Assembly (NCBI GenBank): GCA_020435965.1
Contig: JAGQYS010000006.1
Coordinates: 74,948 to 138,947, forward strand
Reading direction: 5' to 3'
From: Flavobacteriaceae bacterium
Lineage (GTDB): Bacteria > Bacteroidota > Bacteroidia > Flavobacteriales > Flavobacteriaceae
Length of the DNA: 64,000 nucleotides
Each line of letters opens with the position of its first letter. Positions within the stretch are counted from its first letter, which is position 1. A program made the translations under genes and the position numbers. Below, in pieces: positions 43,661-60,900 of the stretch. Below the pieces are notes generated by a model that was given only the letters and a program-made list of their open reading frames with translations, searched no databases and was not told the origin of the DNA.

Positions 43661-44663
43661 ATCAAAATTTGTTTGCATTGATGCTCACACTTGCGGAAAT
43701 CCAGTTCGTGTGGTAACCGAAGGGCATCCAAATTTGGTTGGTGCAACCATGAGCGAAAAGCGCCAACATTTTTTAAAAGAATTCGATTGGATTCGTAAAG
43801 GACTCATGTTTGAACCTCGAGGTCACGACATGATGAGTGGTAGTTTTTTATTTCCACCTCACAATCCTGAAAACGATTTTGCCATTTTATTTATTGAAAC
43901 CTCTGGCTGTTTGCCAATGTGTGGACATGGTACCATAGGCACGATTACTATAGCCATTGAAGAAGGTTTGGTAACTCCAAAAATTCCTGGAAAAATTAAA
44001 ATGGAAGCACCTGCTGGCTTGGTCGAAATTGAGTATCAACAAACCAACGGAAAAGTAGATTGGGTAAAACTTACTAACGTAAAGAGTTATTTGGCTGCCG
44101 AAAATTTAACAGTTGAATGCCCTGAACTTGGCGAAATTAGTTTTGATGTAGCTTATGGTGGAAACTATTATGCTATTGTAGATCCTCAGCCAAATTTCTC
44201 TGGAGTTCATGACTTTTCAGCTTCAAAAATCATTCAGTATTCTCAAGTTGTGAGACAACGCATAAATGAGAAATATCCAAACCTATTTATTCATCCAGAA
44301 AATGAAACCATTCGTGACGTCACACACATGTTATGGACAGGAAACCCAATAGACCCAACATCATCTGGAAGAAATGCAGTTTTTTATGGAGATAAAGCTA
44401 TTGATCGTTCGCCATGTGGCACTGGAACTTCCGCAAGATTAGCACAGCTATATACAAAAGGAAAACTAAAAGTAGGTGAACCATTTGTACACGAAAGTTT
44501 TATTGGAAGCAAATTTATTGGTCGCGTTGAAAAAGAAACGGCTTTAGATGGCAAATTAGCCATTGTGCCAAGCATTCAAGGTTGGGCAAAAGTGTATGGT
44601 TATAATACAATTTTTATTGATGATGAAGATGACCCTTATGCACATGGATTTCAAGTGATTTAA
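43653..44663 (+). CDS. 4-hydroxyproline 2-epimerase (proline racemase family)
   Basis: 336 residues of the proline racemase superfamily. Both catalytic cysteines are present, Cys90 in PMCGHGTIG and Cys255 in DRSPCGTGTSA, so it is a two-base epimerase rather than the trans-3-hydroxyproline dehydratase (which has Thr at the second site). It converts trans-4-hydroxy-L-proline to cis-4-hydroxy-D-proline, the first step of the pathway. Further support: hydroxyproline-type dehydrogenase downstream. Proline racemase is the alternative. Cytoplasmic. Confidence 0.9.
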   Translation: MSRSKFVCIDAHTCGNPVRVVTEGHPNLVGATMSEKRQHFLKEFDWIRKGLMFEPRGHDMMSGSFLFPPHNPENDFAILFIETSGCLPMCGHGTIGTITIAIEEGLVTPKIPGKIKMEAPAGLVEIEYQQTNGKVDWVKLTNVKSYLAAENLTVECPELGEISFDVAYGGNYYAIVDPQPNFSGVHDFSASKIIQYSQVVRQRINEKYPNLFIHPENETIRDVTHMLWTGNPIDPTSSGRNAVFYGDKAIDRSPCGTGTSARLAQLYTKGKLKVGEPFVHESFIGSKFIGRVEKETALDGKLAIVPSIQGWAKVYGYNTIFIDDEDDPYAHGFQVI

Positions 44664-44675
44664 AATATTCTAGAC

Positions 44676-46934
44676 ATGAAGCAGGTTACAATTTTACTAG
44701 CAACAATAATGTTGCTGTCAACAACTTCGAAGGCACAAGAAATTACTCAAGATGATTATAGTCGTGCAATCAGTTTTATGTATGACAATGTCTATAACAA
44801 AACGGTTTTTAACCTATATACCAATGTCAATTGGTTTAAAGATGGTTCTGGAATTTGGTTTAATAATTACAGTAAAAACAACAAATCTTATAAAACAGTA
44901 AACTTCAAAAACCATAAAGTTATTGATTTGTTTGATCACCAAAAGTTGGCTACTGCATTAAGCAAATTGAATGATAAAACTGTTGAAGCAAATAATATCT
45001 CTATTTCCAATATTGAAAGACTAAAAGATGGAAATTTGGATTTGAGTTTTGAAGGCAAGACCTATACTTTGAATCTGAAATCTTATGAACTTCAACTAAA
45101 AGAAGAAAAAAAGCAAGAAGAAAACAACGAATTTGAAGCTAAATCACCTGATGGAAAATGGATTGCTTACACTAAAGATTATAATCTATACGTAAAATCA
45201 ACTGAGAACAATAAAGAATACCAATTGAGTACAAAAGGTGAAAAGGGTTATGAATATGCATCATGGTATGGTTGGTTTGATACAATGGAAGGCGAAAACG
45301 GAGAACGTCCAAAACGGTTTTCTGTGAGTTGGTCACCTGATTCAAAATGGATTGCAACAAGTATTGTCGACACTCAAAATGCTGAAAAAATGTACATGTT
45401 GGATCATAGTATCGATTCACTTTACAAACCTAAATTATTATCCTACTATCGTGGTTCGCCTGGAGACACTACAATGGTGAAGATCACTCCAGTGTTTTAT
45501 AATGTTGAAACCAAAAAAGAGGTGAAGACCAATTTACCAACTGGAACTCACATTAATTCAGTTGCCATCGAAAACATGAAAAATTCAGGAGAATTATTGG
45601 CTGGTTATTCTGAAAGAGGTTTCAAAAAAGAAATCCTTAAACATGTTAATTTAAATAATGGAAAGGAAGAAATTTTAATTGAAGAAACAAGCGAAACAAA
45701 CATTGATAATTTCTGGTTTCGTCAATTTCAAGACAAGGGGAAAATTATTTTCCTATCAGAGCGAAGTGGTTGGCGACAATTGTATATGGTTGATATAAAA
45801 ACCAAAGAAACAAAGCCTTTAACTACAGGAAATTATTATATAAATTCCGTAGCACATACTGATGAAGTTAAAGAAAACATCTACTTTTTAGCTTCAGGGA
45901 AAGAACCCAATGCAAACCCTTATCATCAAAAGCTCTATAGAGTTAATTTTAAAGGTGAAGTCACATTGCTAACACCTGAGAATACAAATCATATAGTAGA
46001 TTTTTCAGAAGATGGAAAATATTTCGTTGATAATTATTCAACTATAAATATTCCAACGAGAACGGTTTTAAGAGACTCTAAAAACGGAAAAATTCTAGCA
46101 GAATTAACAAAAGCTGATGTTTCTGAAGTCGTTTCTAAAGGTTGGCAATCACCAGAAGTTTTTGAACTAACTGCCAAAGATGGAAAAACCACTATTTATG
46201 GTGCTATCTGGAAACCTACAAATTTTGATGCCTCGAAGTCTTATCCAATCATTGATGCTACATATACAGGACCACATACACAAGTGTTTCCAAAATCGTT
46301 TGATAGAGGTTTGAGCAATCAATCATTAGCAGAGTTTGGTTTTATTGTTGTTGGAATTGATGGTTTAGGAACATCAGGACGCTCTAAAGAATTTCACAAC
46401 CATTCTTATAAAAACATGGAAAATAATTTAGAAGACCATGTATTGGCAATAAAACATCTGGCTCAAAAATATTCATGGATTAATATAGAAAAAGTTGGTA
46501 TTTTTGGTCATTCAGCTGGAGGTTATGATACAGGAAGAGCTATGCTTGGGTTTCCAGATTTTTATAAAGTTGGTGTAGCGAGTTCTGGAGACCATGATTT
46601 TAGAATGGAGAAAGCGTGGTGGCCAGAAATGTATCAAGGTTGGCCAGTTGATGAGACTTATGAAAAAGTATCAAACATTACAAATGCTAAAAACTTAAAA
46701 GGAAAATTATTATTGGTTCATGGAGGTATTGATGATAACGTAAATCCATCAGCAACCTTTAAATTAGCTGAAGCTTTGGTCAATGCAGATAAGGATTTTG
46801 ATTTATTGATTTTTCCAAGTCAGCGACATGGTTATGAAGGCAAAGCCCGAAATTATTTTATTAAAAAACGTTGGAATTATTTTATTGAACACCTATTGGG
46901 ACTTAAACCAATTTGGGATTTTAAATGGGATTAA
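44676..46934 (+). CDS. Secreted S9 family prolyl (dipeptidyl) peptidase
   Basis: 752 residues with a signal peptide (cleavage near SKAQ|EIT). N-terminal DPP IV-type beta-propeller (about 60-500, SPDGKWIAYTKD, SVSWSPDSKWIATS) and a C-terminal alpha/beta hydrolase with Ser in IFGHSAGG (about 612), Asp in HGGIDDNVNP (about 689) and His in SQRHGYEG (about 721). S9 enzymes of this type release X-Pro or X-Hyp dipeptides. Placement in the hydroxyproline operon, 12 bases after the epimerase, points to collagen-derived peptides. Confidence 0.92.
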   Translation: MKQVTILLATIMLLSTTSKAQEITQDDYSRAISFMYDNVYNKTVFNLYTNVNWFKDGSGIWFNNYSKNNKSYKTVNFKNHKVIDLFDHQKLATALSKLNDKTVEANNISISNIERLKDGNLDLSFEGKTYTLNLKSYELQLKEEKKQEENNEFEAKSPDGKWIAYTKDYNLYVKSTENNKEYQLSTKGEKGYEYASWYGWFDTMEGENGERPKRFSVSWSPDSKWIATSIVDTQNAEKMYMLDHSIDSLYKPKLLSYYRGSPGDTTMVKITPVFYNVETKKEVKTNLPTGTHINSVAIENMKNSGELLAGYSERGFKKEILKHVNLNNGKEEILIEETSETNIDNFWFRQFQDKGKIIFLSERSGWRQLYMVDIKTKETKPLTTGNYYINSVAHTDEVKENIYFLASGKEPNANPYHQKLYRVNFKGEVTLLTPENTNHIVDFSEDGKYFVDNYSTINIPTRTVLRDSKNGKILAELTKADVSEVVSKGWQSPEVFELTAKDGKTTIYGAIWKPTNFDASKSYPIIDATYTGPHTQVFPKSFDRGLSNQSLAEFGFIVVGIDGLGTSGRSKEFHNHSYKNMENNLEDHVLAIKHLAQKYSWINIEKVGIFGHSAGGYDTGRAMLGFPDFYKVGVASSGDHDFRMEKAWWPEMYQGWPVDETYEKVSNITNAKNLKGKLLLVHGGIDDNVNPSATFKLAEALVNADKDFDLLIFPSQRHGYEGKARNYFIKKRWNYFIEHLLGLKPIWDFKWD

Positions 46935-48182
46935 ATGAGTAAAAACATTATCGTTATTGGAGGTGGAATTATTGGTTTGAGTTCCGCTTATTACCTTCAA
47001 GAAGAAGGCCATCAAGTTACTGTTATAGACCAATCAAACATGAATGCTGGAGCATCTTATGTAAATGCAGGCTATTTATCGCCTAGTCATATTATACCAT
47101 TGTCTGCTCCTGGCGTCATGAAAAAAGGCATAAAGTGGATGTTTGATAAATCAAGCCCTTTATATATTAAACCAAGATTAGAAGCGGATTTTTTAAGATG
47201 GACTTGGGCATTCAATAAATCTTGTAATCCAAGACATGTAGAAAGAGCTGCACCAGTAATTAAGGATATTGCAGTATTAAGTCAGGAGCTGTATAGGGAT
47301 ATCTCAAGAAAAGAGAATATAGATTCCCATTACGAAACAAAAGGATTGTTTATGCTTTGTCAAACGGAAAAAGCACTTGAAACAGAAGTAAGCATAGCAC
47401 ATTATGCAAATAAATTAGGTTTGGAAGCTAGGGAAATAAGTGCCGCAGAAATAAAAAAACTAGAGCCTAATGTAGAAATAAATGCCATTGGTGCAGCTTA
47501 TTTTAAGTGCGATCACCATACTACACCACATGAATTTATGACTGGATTAAAAGAAACATTAAAAAATAAAGGTGTAAAGTTTTATACAAACGAAAAAGTA
47601 GTAGATATTGAAGTAAATAATAACACTATTAGGTCTATAAAAACTGATAAACAAACAATAGTTGCAGATGAGTTTGTGCTTGCGGCAGGATCGTGGAGCA
47701 ATATGTTGAGTAAGAAATTAGGAATTAAATTGCTTTTACAAGCAGGAAAAGGGTATCGTGTAAACTCTGAAAGAGAGACAGGAATAACCATTCCTGCAAT
47801 ATTAGCCGAAGCTAAAGTGGCTATTACACCAATGAACGGATTTACACGTTTTGCAGGCACTATGGAAATTGCTGGAATTAACCAGAATATTAACAAGGTA
47901 AGAGTTGAAGCTATTGCTAATGCTACTAAGCGATATTATCCGAGTGTTGAGTTAACCCAAGAAGAAAAAGAAAATGCCGCTTGCGGATTACGTCCTGTAT
48001 CACCTGATGGGTTGCCTTACATTGGTAAATCTAAAAAATGTAATAATTTAACCATAGCAGCAGGACATGCCATGATGGGTTGGAGTATGGCTACAGGAAC
48101 TGGAAAACTGGTAGCAGAAATAATTTCAGAACAAAAACCATCTTTAAATTTAACGCCTTTTAATCCAGATAGAAGGTTTTAA
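46935..48182 (+). CDS. FAD-dependent D-amino acid (D-hydroxyproline) dehydrogenase
   Basis: 415 residues of the DAO/DadA family: N-terminal FAD-binding GGGIIGLSSAYYLQ, a glycine-rich middle (VLAAGSWSNML), and C-terminal CGLRPVSPDGLPYIG and GHAMMGWSMATGTGKLV. It probably oxidises cis-4-hydroxy-D-proline to 1-pyrroline-4-hydroxy-2-carboxylate, linking the epimerase with the deaminase. ATG immediately follows the S9 peptidase stop. Its own stop overlaps that of the convergent GNAT gene by four bases. D-proline or D-alanine are alternative substrates. Confidence 0.88.
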   Translation: MSKNIIVIGGGIIGLSSAYYLQEEGHQVTVIDQSNMNAGASYVNAGYLSPSHIIPLSAPGVMKKGIKWMFDKSSPLYIKPRLEADFLRWTWAFNKSCNPRHVERAAPVIKDIAVLSQELYRDISRKENIDSHYETKGLFMLCQTEKALETEVSIAHYANKLGLEAREISAAEIKKLEPNVEINAIGAAYFKCDHHTTPHEFMTGLKETLKNKGVKFYTNEKVVDIEVNNNTIRSIKTDKQTIVADEFVLAAGSWSNMLSKKLGIKLLLQAGKGYRVNSERETGITIPAILAEAKVAITPMNGFTRFAGTMEIAGINQNINKVRVEAIANATKRYYPSVELTQEEKENAACGLRPVSPDGLPYIGKSKKCNNLTIAAGHAMMGWSMATGTGKLVAEIISEQKPSLNLTPFNPDRRF

Positions 48183-48643
48183 TCATTTAGATTCATGCGC
48201 ATATTAATAAGGTGTTTTTTCAAACCAACTTTTTCATATGCTCTAATGGCAGAGGGATTGTCTTCATAAACATCTAATCTAATTTCAAAAACATTTCGGT
48301 CTTTACACCATTTAAATAAAACATCCATAATGAGTTTGTTATAACCATTGCCACGATGTTTTTCAGGCACAAACATAAAACCTAAATATCCTTGTTTTTT
48401 ATGCTTTAAATAATGCCTGTCTTCTTTAATTTTGGCATAACCAGAAGCTACCAATTCATTATTTAATTCAACCACAAACAAATCTGATTCTTCATTTGCC
48501 ATAATTTCTGAAAGGTTGTAATAAACAATAGGTCCATCTTTTATTGTTGGATCCATTGGACGCTCTGCTTCAACCAATCCATTCATAAATTCCATTAAAA
48601 TTGGAAGGTCTTTTTTAGTTGCTTTTCTAACAATTGGCTTCAT
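48179..48643 (-). CDS. GNAT family N-acetyltransferase
   Basis: 154 residues with the GNAT acetyl-CoA motif YLGFMFVPEKHRGNGYNK (Q/RXXGXG/A-like) and EIRLDVYEDNPSAIRAYEKVG. It transfers an acetyl group to an amine; the substrate is unknown. It is the last gene of the minus-strand galactoside/hydroxylysine operon, 3 bases after the lipoprotein gene. In that context an amino acid such as hydroxylysine or an intermediate is a possible substrate, but this is speculative. Confidence 0.85.
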   Translation of the reverse strand: MKPIVRKATKKDLPILMEFMNGLVEAERPMDPTIKDGPIVYYNLSEIMANEESDLFVVELNNELVASGYAKIKEDRHYLKHKKQGYLGFMFVPEKHRGNGYNKLIMDVLFKWCKDRNVFEIRLDVYEDNPSAIRAYEKVGLKKHLINMRMNLND

Positions 48644-48646
48644 AAA

Positions 48647-49084
48647 TTAACAAGAGGTATCAGCTATTATTTTCCATTCTCCATTTATTTTTTTAAAGAT
48701 AATCATAAAAACACCATTTGCATTACCAACATTTCTGGTTAAATGATATTCACCCATAACAAAATATGACTCACTGGTTATTTTTGAAATATCATTTATT
48801 TTAAAGTTCAAAGTCCCTGTGTGCTCCTTAGTTGGATATCTTTTTTTATAGCTATCCAATGTAGTTTGCCAGCCATATTTTAGTCCTGTAGCTCCATAAA
48901 ACTTTAAAGAATCGCTTTTCCAATAACCTTCCATAAAAGCGTCGATATTATTGTCTGACCAAGCTTTTTCTTGAGTTTTTAAAATAGAAATGATTGTTTC
49001 TTTGTCTTTGTTAGTGTTATTTGAAGTGCATGAAAACATAACAAAACATAATGTAATTAAAAAAAATAGTTGCTTCATAGTCAT
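48647..49084 (-). CDS. NTF2-like/DUF4440 lipoprotein
   Basis: 145 residues from ATG 49084, which overlaps the galK stop as ATGA; the ATG at 49078 is also possible. Lipobox at Cys19 (VMFSC). The mature part is a SnoaL/NTF2-like cone fold: AWSDNNIDAFMEGYWKSDSL, LNFKINDISKI, GVFMIIFKKINGEWKIIAD. Such proteins bind small ligands or have unknown roles; no catalytic residues are recognised. Confidence 0.8.
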   Translation of the reverse strand: MTMKQLFFLITLCFVMFSCTSNNTNKDKETIISILKTQEKAWSDNNIDAFMEGYWKSDSLKFYGATGLKYGWQTTLDSYKKRYPTKEHTGTLNFKINDISKITSESYFVMGEYHLTRNVGNANGVFMIIFKKINGEWKIIADTSC

Positions 49085-50226
49085 ATTAGTTTGGTGCCTT
49101 CTGAAAGATTTACGGAGTAAAAAGAACATATAACATTGAATTTTTGCTCATAAGAATTGACAATTTCTTTTTTAAACTCTTCAACAAGGTTAGTTTTAAT
49201 AATATTAATAGTACAGCCACCAAAACCGCCTCCCATCATTCTTGCTCCAATAACTGCATTTGATTTTTTTGCTTTTTCTACTAGAAAATCCAATTCTTCA
49301 CAACTCACTTTATATTGATTTTTTAAACCATTATGTGAATCATAAAGTAAGTCACCTAGTTTTTGCATATTATTTTCTAAAATAGCTTCATAAGCATTGA
49401 GCACTCTTTGGTTTTCTTGAATTACATATAATGCTTTTTGATATTCATCATCTGTTAATCCAATTTTTAAGGAAACCAAATTTTGCAAAGTTGCGTGCCT
49501 TAAACTTTTGACGTTTAATTTTAAAGCAACTTCTTCACAAGTTTTACGTCTTTCATTATATGCGCTTTCTGCTAAACTGTGTTTAACGTTAGAGTTGACC
49601 AATAGCAAAGAATAACCGTCAAGATTTAACGTAACTGTTTTAGCTTCTAAGTTCTCACAATCTAGCATTATTGCTGCGTTTTTTACACCAAACATACTGG
49701 CATACTGATCCATAATACCACATTTTACACCAACATAATTGTGTTCGGCCTTTTGAGAAATATAGATGAGATCTTTTTTTGTTAAACCTAAATGGAATAA
49801 TTCATTTAATGCAAAAGCAATACTGTTTTCTAATGCAGCAGATGATGAAACTCCTGCGCCATTTGGAATATCGCCTCCAAAAACAAGATTAAAATTTTCA
49901 ATCTGGTGTCCTGTTTTTCGAATTTCTGAAATAACTCCTAAAGCATAATTTTTCCATCCTCCATTTTTAATAGGACTGATTGAATTTAATGAAAAATCGT
50001 AACGTTCATCTTCATCAACTGCAATTATTGAAGATGTGTTTGATTCACTTTTATGAATAGCAACCACAATACCTTTATCAATTGCAGCAGGAAATACAAA
50101 CCCATTGTTATAATCAGTATGCTCACCAATTAAGTTGATGCGTCCTGGTGAAAACACTAATAGAGGCTCAGTTTTAAACTCAGATATAAACCTCGATTTA
50201 ATTTTTAATTTTAGATTTAATAGCAT
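49081..50226 (-). CDS. galK: Galactokinase
   Basis: 381 residues, the usual galactokinase length. GHMP kinase motifs: PGRINLIGEHTDYNNG (signature), GAGVSSSAALE (phosphate loop) and GGGFGGCTI (motif 3). It phosphorylates galactose to galactose 1-phosphate. It lies directly after the SLC5 symporter gene (stop and start adjacent) and two beta-galactosidase genes. galT and galE are not in the window. Confidence 0.97.
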   Translation of the reverse strand: MLLNLKLKIKSRFISEFKTEPLLVFSPGRINLIGEHTDYNNGFVFPAAIDKGIVVAIHKSESNTSSIIAVDEDERYDFSLNSISPIKNGGWKNYALGVISEIRKTGHQIENFNLVFGGDIPNGAGVSSSAALENSIAFALNELFHLGLTKKDLIYISQKAEHNYVGVKCGIMDQYASMFGVKNAAIMLDCENLEAKTVTLNLDGYSLLLVNSNVKHSLAESAYNERRKTCEEVALKLNVKSLRHATLQNLVSLKIGLTDDEYQKALYVIQENQRVLNAYEAILENNMQKLGDLLYDSHNGLKNQYKVSCEELDFLVEKAKKSNAVIGARMMGGGFGGCTINIIKTNLVEEFKKEIVNSYEQKFNVICSFYSVNLSEGTKLI

Positions 50227-51812
50227 TTAGATAAAGTAAATGTAAATGACTAAAACGATAGCACAAATCCCAATTCCAATGCTATTTACATGTTTCCATG
50301 GCGTAATATCTACCTGTTTAGAGTAAGGCAAAACATAGGCCTCAGCTCTAGGTTTGTATTTACTAATTATTAGCATAATTAGGATATTTAAAATAAATAA
50401 TATGGCCATAATGTGTAAGTAATGCGGATAATTATCATTGCCAAACACATAAGGTTTTAAAATAAACTGACTGATGCTGTACAAAATCACACCTGAAAAA
50501 ACAGCTATTTTAGCTGCAATGGCAGGAACATATTTTGTTAAATAACCAACAACGATAATCGTTAATATAGGTATGCTGTAACAGCCATTAACCTCTTGCA
50601 AATAGCCAAATAAACCATCAGGAGCATTGGCAATTAAAGGAGCAATAAGCATTGAGATTATGGCTAAGATAATTCCAAAGTTTTTTCCAACCCTCACTAC
50701 TTTCTTCTCATTTGCTTCTGTATTAAAATGTGATTTGTAAATATCAACTCCAAAAAGAGTTACAGAGCTATTCAAAGCTGAATTAAAGGAGCTTAAAATG
50801 GCTCCAAAAAGTACTGCTGCAAAAAAGCCTAACCAAGCATCTGGCAATACTTTTTCTACTAACATTGGATAAGCTTCGTCGGGATTTTCTATTTGACCTC
50901 CAAACATATGATAAGCAATAACTCCAGGTAATACAACAATTAAAGGTCCAAGTATTTTTATAAAAGAAGCAAGCAATAGTCCTTTTTGACCTTCTTTTAA
51001 GTTTTTAGCCCCTAATGCACGCTGTATAATAGCTTGATTAGTTCCCCAATAAAACAACTGAACTAGCATCATTCCTGTGAAAATAGTTTCCCAAGGAATA
51101 GATGATTTTGGACCTCCAAGTGATTTGAATTTTTCTGGGTTATCTGTCATTAATGTTGAAATTCCTTCAGAAACACTACCATCACCAATAGCCATTAATC
51201 CAAATATAGGAATTAACATACCTCCAACTAATAACCCTAAAGCATTGATGGTATCAGAAACAGCAACAGCTTTTAAACCACCAAAGATGGCGTAAATTGA
51301 ACCAATAATTCCAATGGTCCAAACAGTTATCCATAGAGCTGTTGTTTTTGAAACACCTAACAACTCTGGAATATCAAACATGTTACTTAAAGCAAGTGCA
51401 CCAGAATAAAGTACAATGGGCAACAAAACAATGGCATAACCACTTAAAAAGAGTCCTGATGTTATAGTTTTAGTGACCTTGTCATAACGTTGTTCTAAAA
51501 ACTGAGGTACTGTAGTTAAACCTCCTTTTAAATAACGAGGTAATAAAAACACTGCAGTAATCACCATGGCTATAGCAGCTAAAGTTTCCCAAGCCATTAC
51601 TAAAATACCATCTTTAAAAGCAGCGCCATTAAGCCCAACAATTTGTTCAGTTGAAAGATTGGTTAACAATAAAGAACCTGCAATAACAACTCCTGTTAGG
51701 CTACGTCCTCCTAAAAAATAACCATCATGACTAGATTCATCTGTTTTTCTAGTTTTCCAGTAGGATATAATGGCAACAAAAAGTGTGAAAAGTATAAAAG
51801 CTAGTATTTGCA

Positions 51813-51813
<1 letters not shown>
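50227..51813 (-). CDS. SLC5 family sodium/sugar symporter
   Basis: 528 residues with about 14 transmembrane helices: WKTRKTDESSHDGYFLGGRS, LTNLSTEQIVGLNG, IYAIFGGLKAVAVSD and FNSALNSSVTLFGVDIY are typical of bacterial SGLT-type symporters (vSGLT group). Located between a beta-galactosidase and galK, it probably imports galactose with sodium. Its ATG overlaps the upstream GH2 stop by one base. Confidence 0.93.
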
Positions 51814-57955
<6,142 letters not shown>

Positions 57956-57965
57956 GTTTATTCAA

Positions 57966-60900
57966 CTAGTTATGATTGTGATATGCTTTGTTTAGACGAA
58001 TAAAATCATCTGTGGTTTTGTTTTCAAAAGGAATCATATAAAAGCTGTAACTGTGTTTTTGATTTCCCTTGAACTGGTATTTTTCCATAGGCTTTGAATA
58101 CCAACTGTCATCACCAGCAAGACCTCGTTGTCCTAAATCGATGTTGAGTTGCACTAAATCTTTTTCTTTAATATCTATAGTGTGCTTGCTTTTATCAGAA
58201 TTTTTATAATCTAAACCTGATGTGGTATCAAAATCTTCATTTTCCATATGAAGCGCACTAAAACTTAAATAATTTTTAGAACCTGATACGAAAAGCAATC
58301 CGTTGTTGTTTTCATCAGAAAGCGAAATCCATCGTGAATCTGTTTTGTAGCCATTGTCTTGAGGACGTATATATGGAACATACTGTTCACTAACTTTTGA
58401 TGTGTATAAATCCACAAAAGCAGAAGCCTTTCTATCCTGATAATTTTCATGAGGTCCACGACCAAAATAACTTAATTTTTCATAAGATTTTGGTATTTGA
58501 AGTCGCATTCCAATTCTTGGAATGTCACCCTCGTAAGGAGTTTCATTTAAGATATTTTCAATATGAATGACGCCATTTCCATTTATAGTGTAGTTGGATA
58601 CAAAAGTGGTTTCAACTCCTGGTAAATTATAACTTACTGTCATTGAAATTGCTTCGTTTTCTAATGTTTTGTAATCAACATTTGAAACTTTAAATTCTAA
58701 AGATGCTCGTTTCCACGCGATATTTTTGTTTTGCATTTTGTTTCCAAAATCATTGTCAGTCATTGCTCTCCAGAAATTAGGTTTTAGACCTTTTCCATCT
58801 TTTAAAAGCTCTGTTCCATTAAAATTGTAAGACGTGATACGACCTTTATTTTTATCAAAAACTATGTTTAGAGTTTTGTTTGATATGGTAATTCTACTTT
58901 GATTTTCAGAAATATTAAGTTTTAAACCTTCTTCAAGTTCAGTTTTTACTTGTTTGAATTTACTAGTTAAAGAAAGCTGCTCACGTGCCACTTCAAAGCC
59001 TTTAGGCAAAACTCCCCAAACTTCTTTCGTTGTTGTAGAAAGGTGCACAAAATATTCGGTATTATCTTCAATAGTGATACCTTTTAAAGGAATGCGAATG
59101 AGCTTTCCTGTATGTTCCTCAGTTGATATTGTATCAATGTTTATTGTTTGTAATACCTTACCATCTGCCTTAATTTCGGCTTTAAAATTAAACTGATTAA
59201 GATTTGTAAAATCATATAAATTTTCAACCAAAACTCTCAATTCATCATGACGATTAATGCCTTTATGTTTAAAGTTGATGAATTCGTGTGCTTTTTTTAC
59301 TTCATATAAAGCAGGTTGAGGTGTTCTGTCTGGAAATACAATGCCGTTGTTTAAAAATGTGTTATCTGATGGCATATTTTTGCCATAATCACCTCCATAA
59401 GCATAGTAACGTTCACCATTCTCATTGGTTTTCCAAATGGATTGATCCACCCAATCCCAAATAAAACCACCTTGAAGATTGTCGTATTGCTCAATAATGT
59501 CCCAATAATCTTGAAAATTCCCAGTACTATTTCCCATAGCATGCGCATATTCACTTGGAATATACGGTCTGTCAGTTTTTGATTTACCTATTTCTTCAAA
59601 TCGTGCAGGACTTGGATATTGAGGTACAATAATATCGGTGTTCCAATCCATATCGTATAAACTGCCATCATCATCTTTGTAAGGGCGTTCGTATTGTACA
59701 GGGCGTTTTGTTTTGTCGTTTGCCTTAATTGCTTTATAGCCTTCATAAAAATTAATGCCGTTTCCAGCTTCATTTCCCATGGACCAAATAATGACCGAAG
59801 GATGATTTTTATCGCGCTCTACCATTCTCACCATTCTATCGACATGTGCATTTTCCCAAGAAGCTACTTTTGCTAATGAATATTTTCCGTAATACATGCC
59901 ATGAGATTCTATATTGGCTTCGTCAACAACATAAATACCATATTCATCACATAGTTCGTAAAAATGTCTGCCTCTAGGATAATGAGCTAATCGAACTGCA
60001 TTGATGTTATTTTCTTTCCAAAGCTGAATATCTTTTTTTATAAGTTCTTCAGACATCACATGACCAGTTTCTGGGTCAACTTCATGTGCATTTACGCCTT
60101 TTAAAGTAATACGCTGTCCATTGACCAAGAGCAATCCGTTTTTAATTTCAACAGAACGAAAGCCGATTTTTCTATTTGTTATTTCAATGATATTCCCTTT
60201 CTTATCTTTTGTTTCAATGATTAGAGAATATAAATCAGGATGCTCTGCACTCCAAGGCTTCACATTTGGAATCATAGCCTCAAAATTTGTAGAAGTACTA
60301 CTTGATTTTGTAGCTTGAATTTTCTTTTCTTCAGATGAAACGACTTTGCCATCTCTTGATAATTCATAAGAAACTGAGATGTTCTCACTTTTGGGCGAGT
60401 GGTTTTTTATATCGACATCTAAACTGAACACACCATTTTCATAGGTTTTATCTAATGTTGAAACTACTTCAAAATCTTGGATTCTGGTTTTTGGCTGAGC
60501 ATAAATGAATACATCACGTTCAATACCACTGATACGCCAAAAATCCTGACACTCTAAATAGGAGCCATCTGTCCATCTAAAAATTTGAATAGCAATAGTG
60601 TTTTTTTCAGTTTTTGCTGCTTTGGTAATATTGAATTCAGAAGGTAATTTGCTACCTTGAGAATAGCCAATGTATTCTCCGTTAAGCCATACAAAACCAC
60701 CAGCTTTCATTGCTCCTATGTGCAGAAAAATTTCCTTGTCGTCCCACACTTTATCAATAGTGAAATCACGACGATATGTACCAACAGGATTATAATTATC
60801 TGGTACATCACCTGGGTTTTTAGGATAAATTCTATCAATCAATTCCATGTCATCAGCTATCATAGCTTTATAGTCAGTAAATTCGTATTGATGGTTTACA

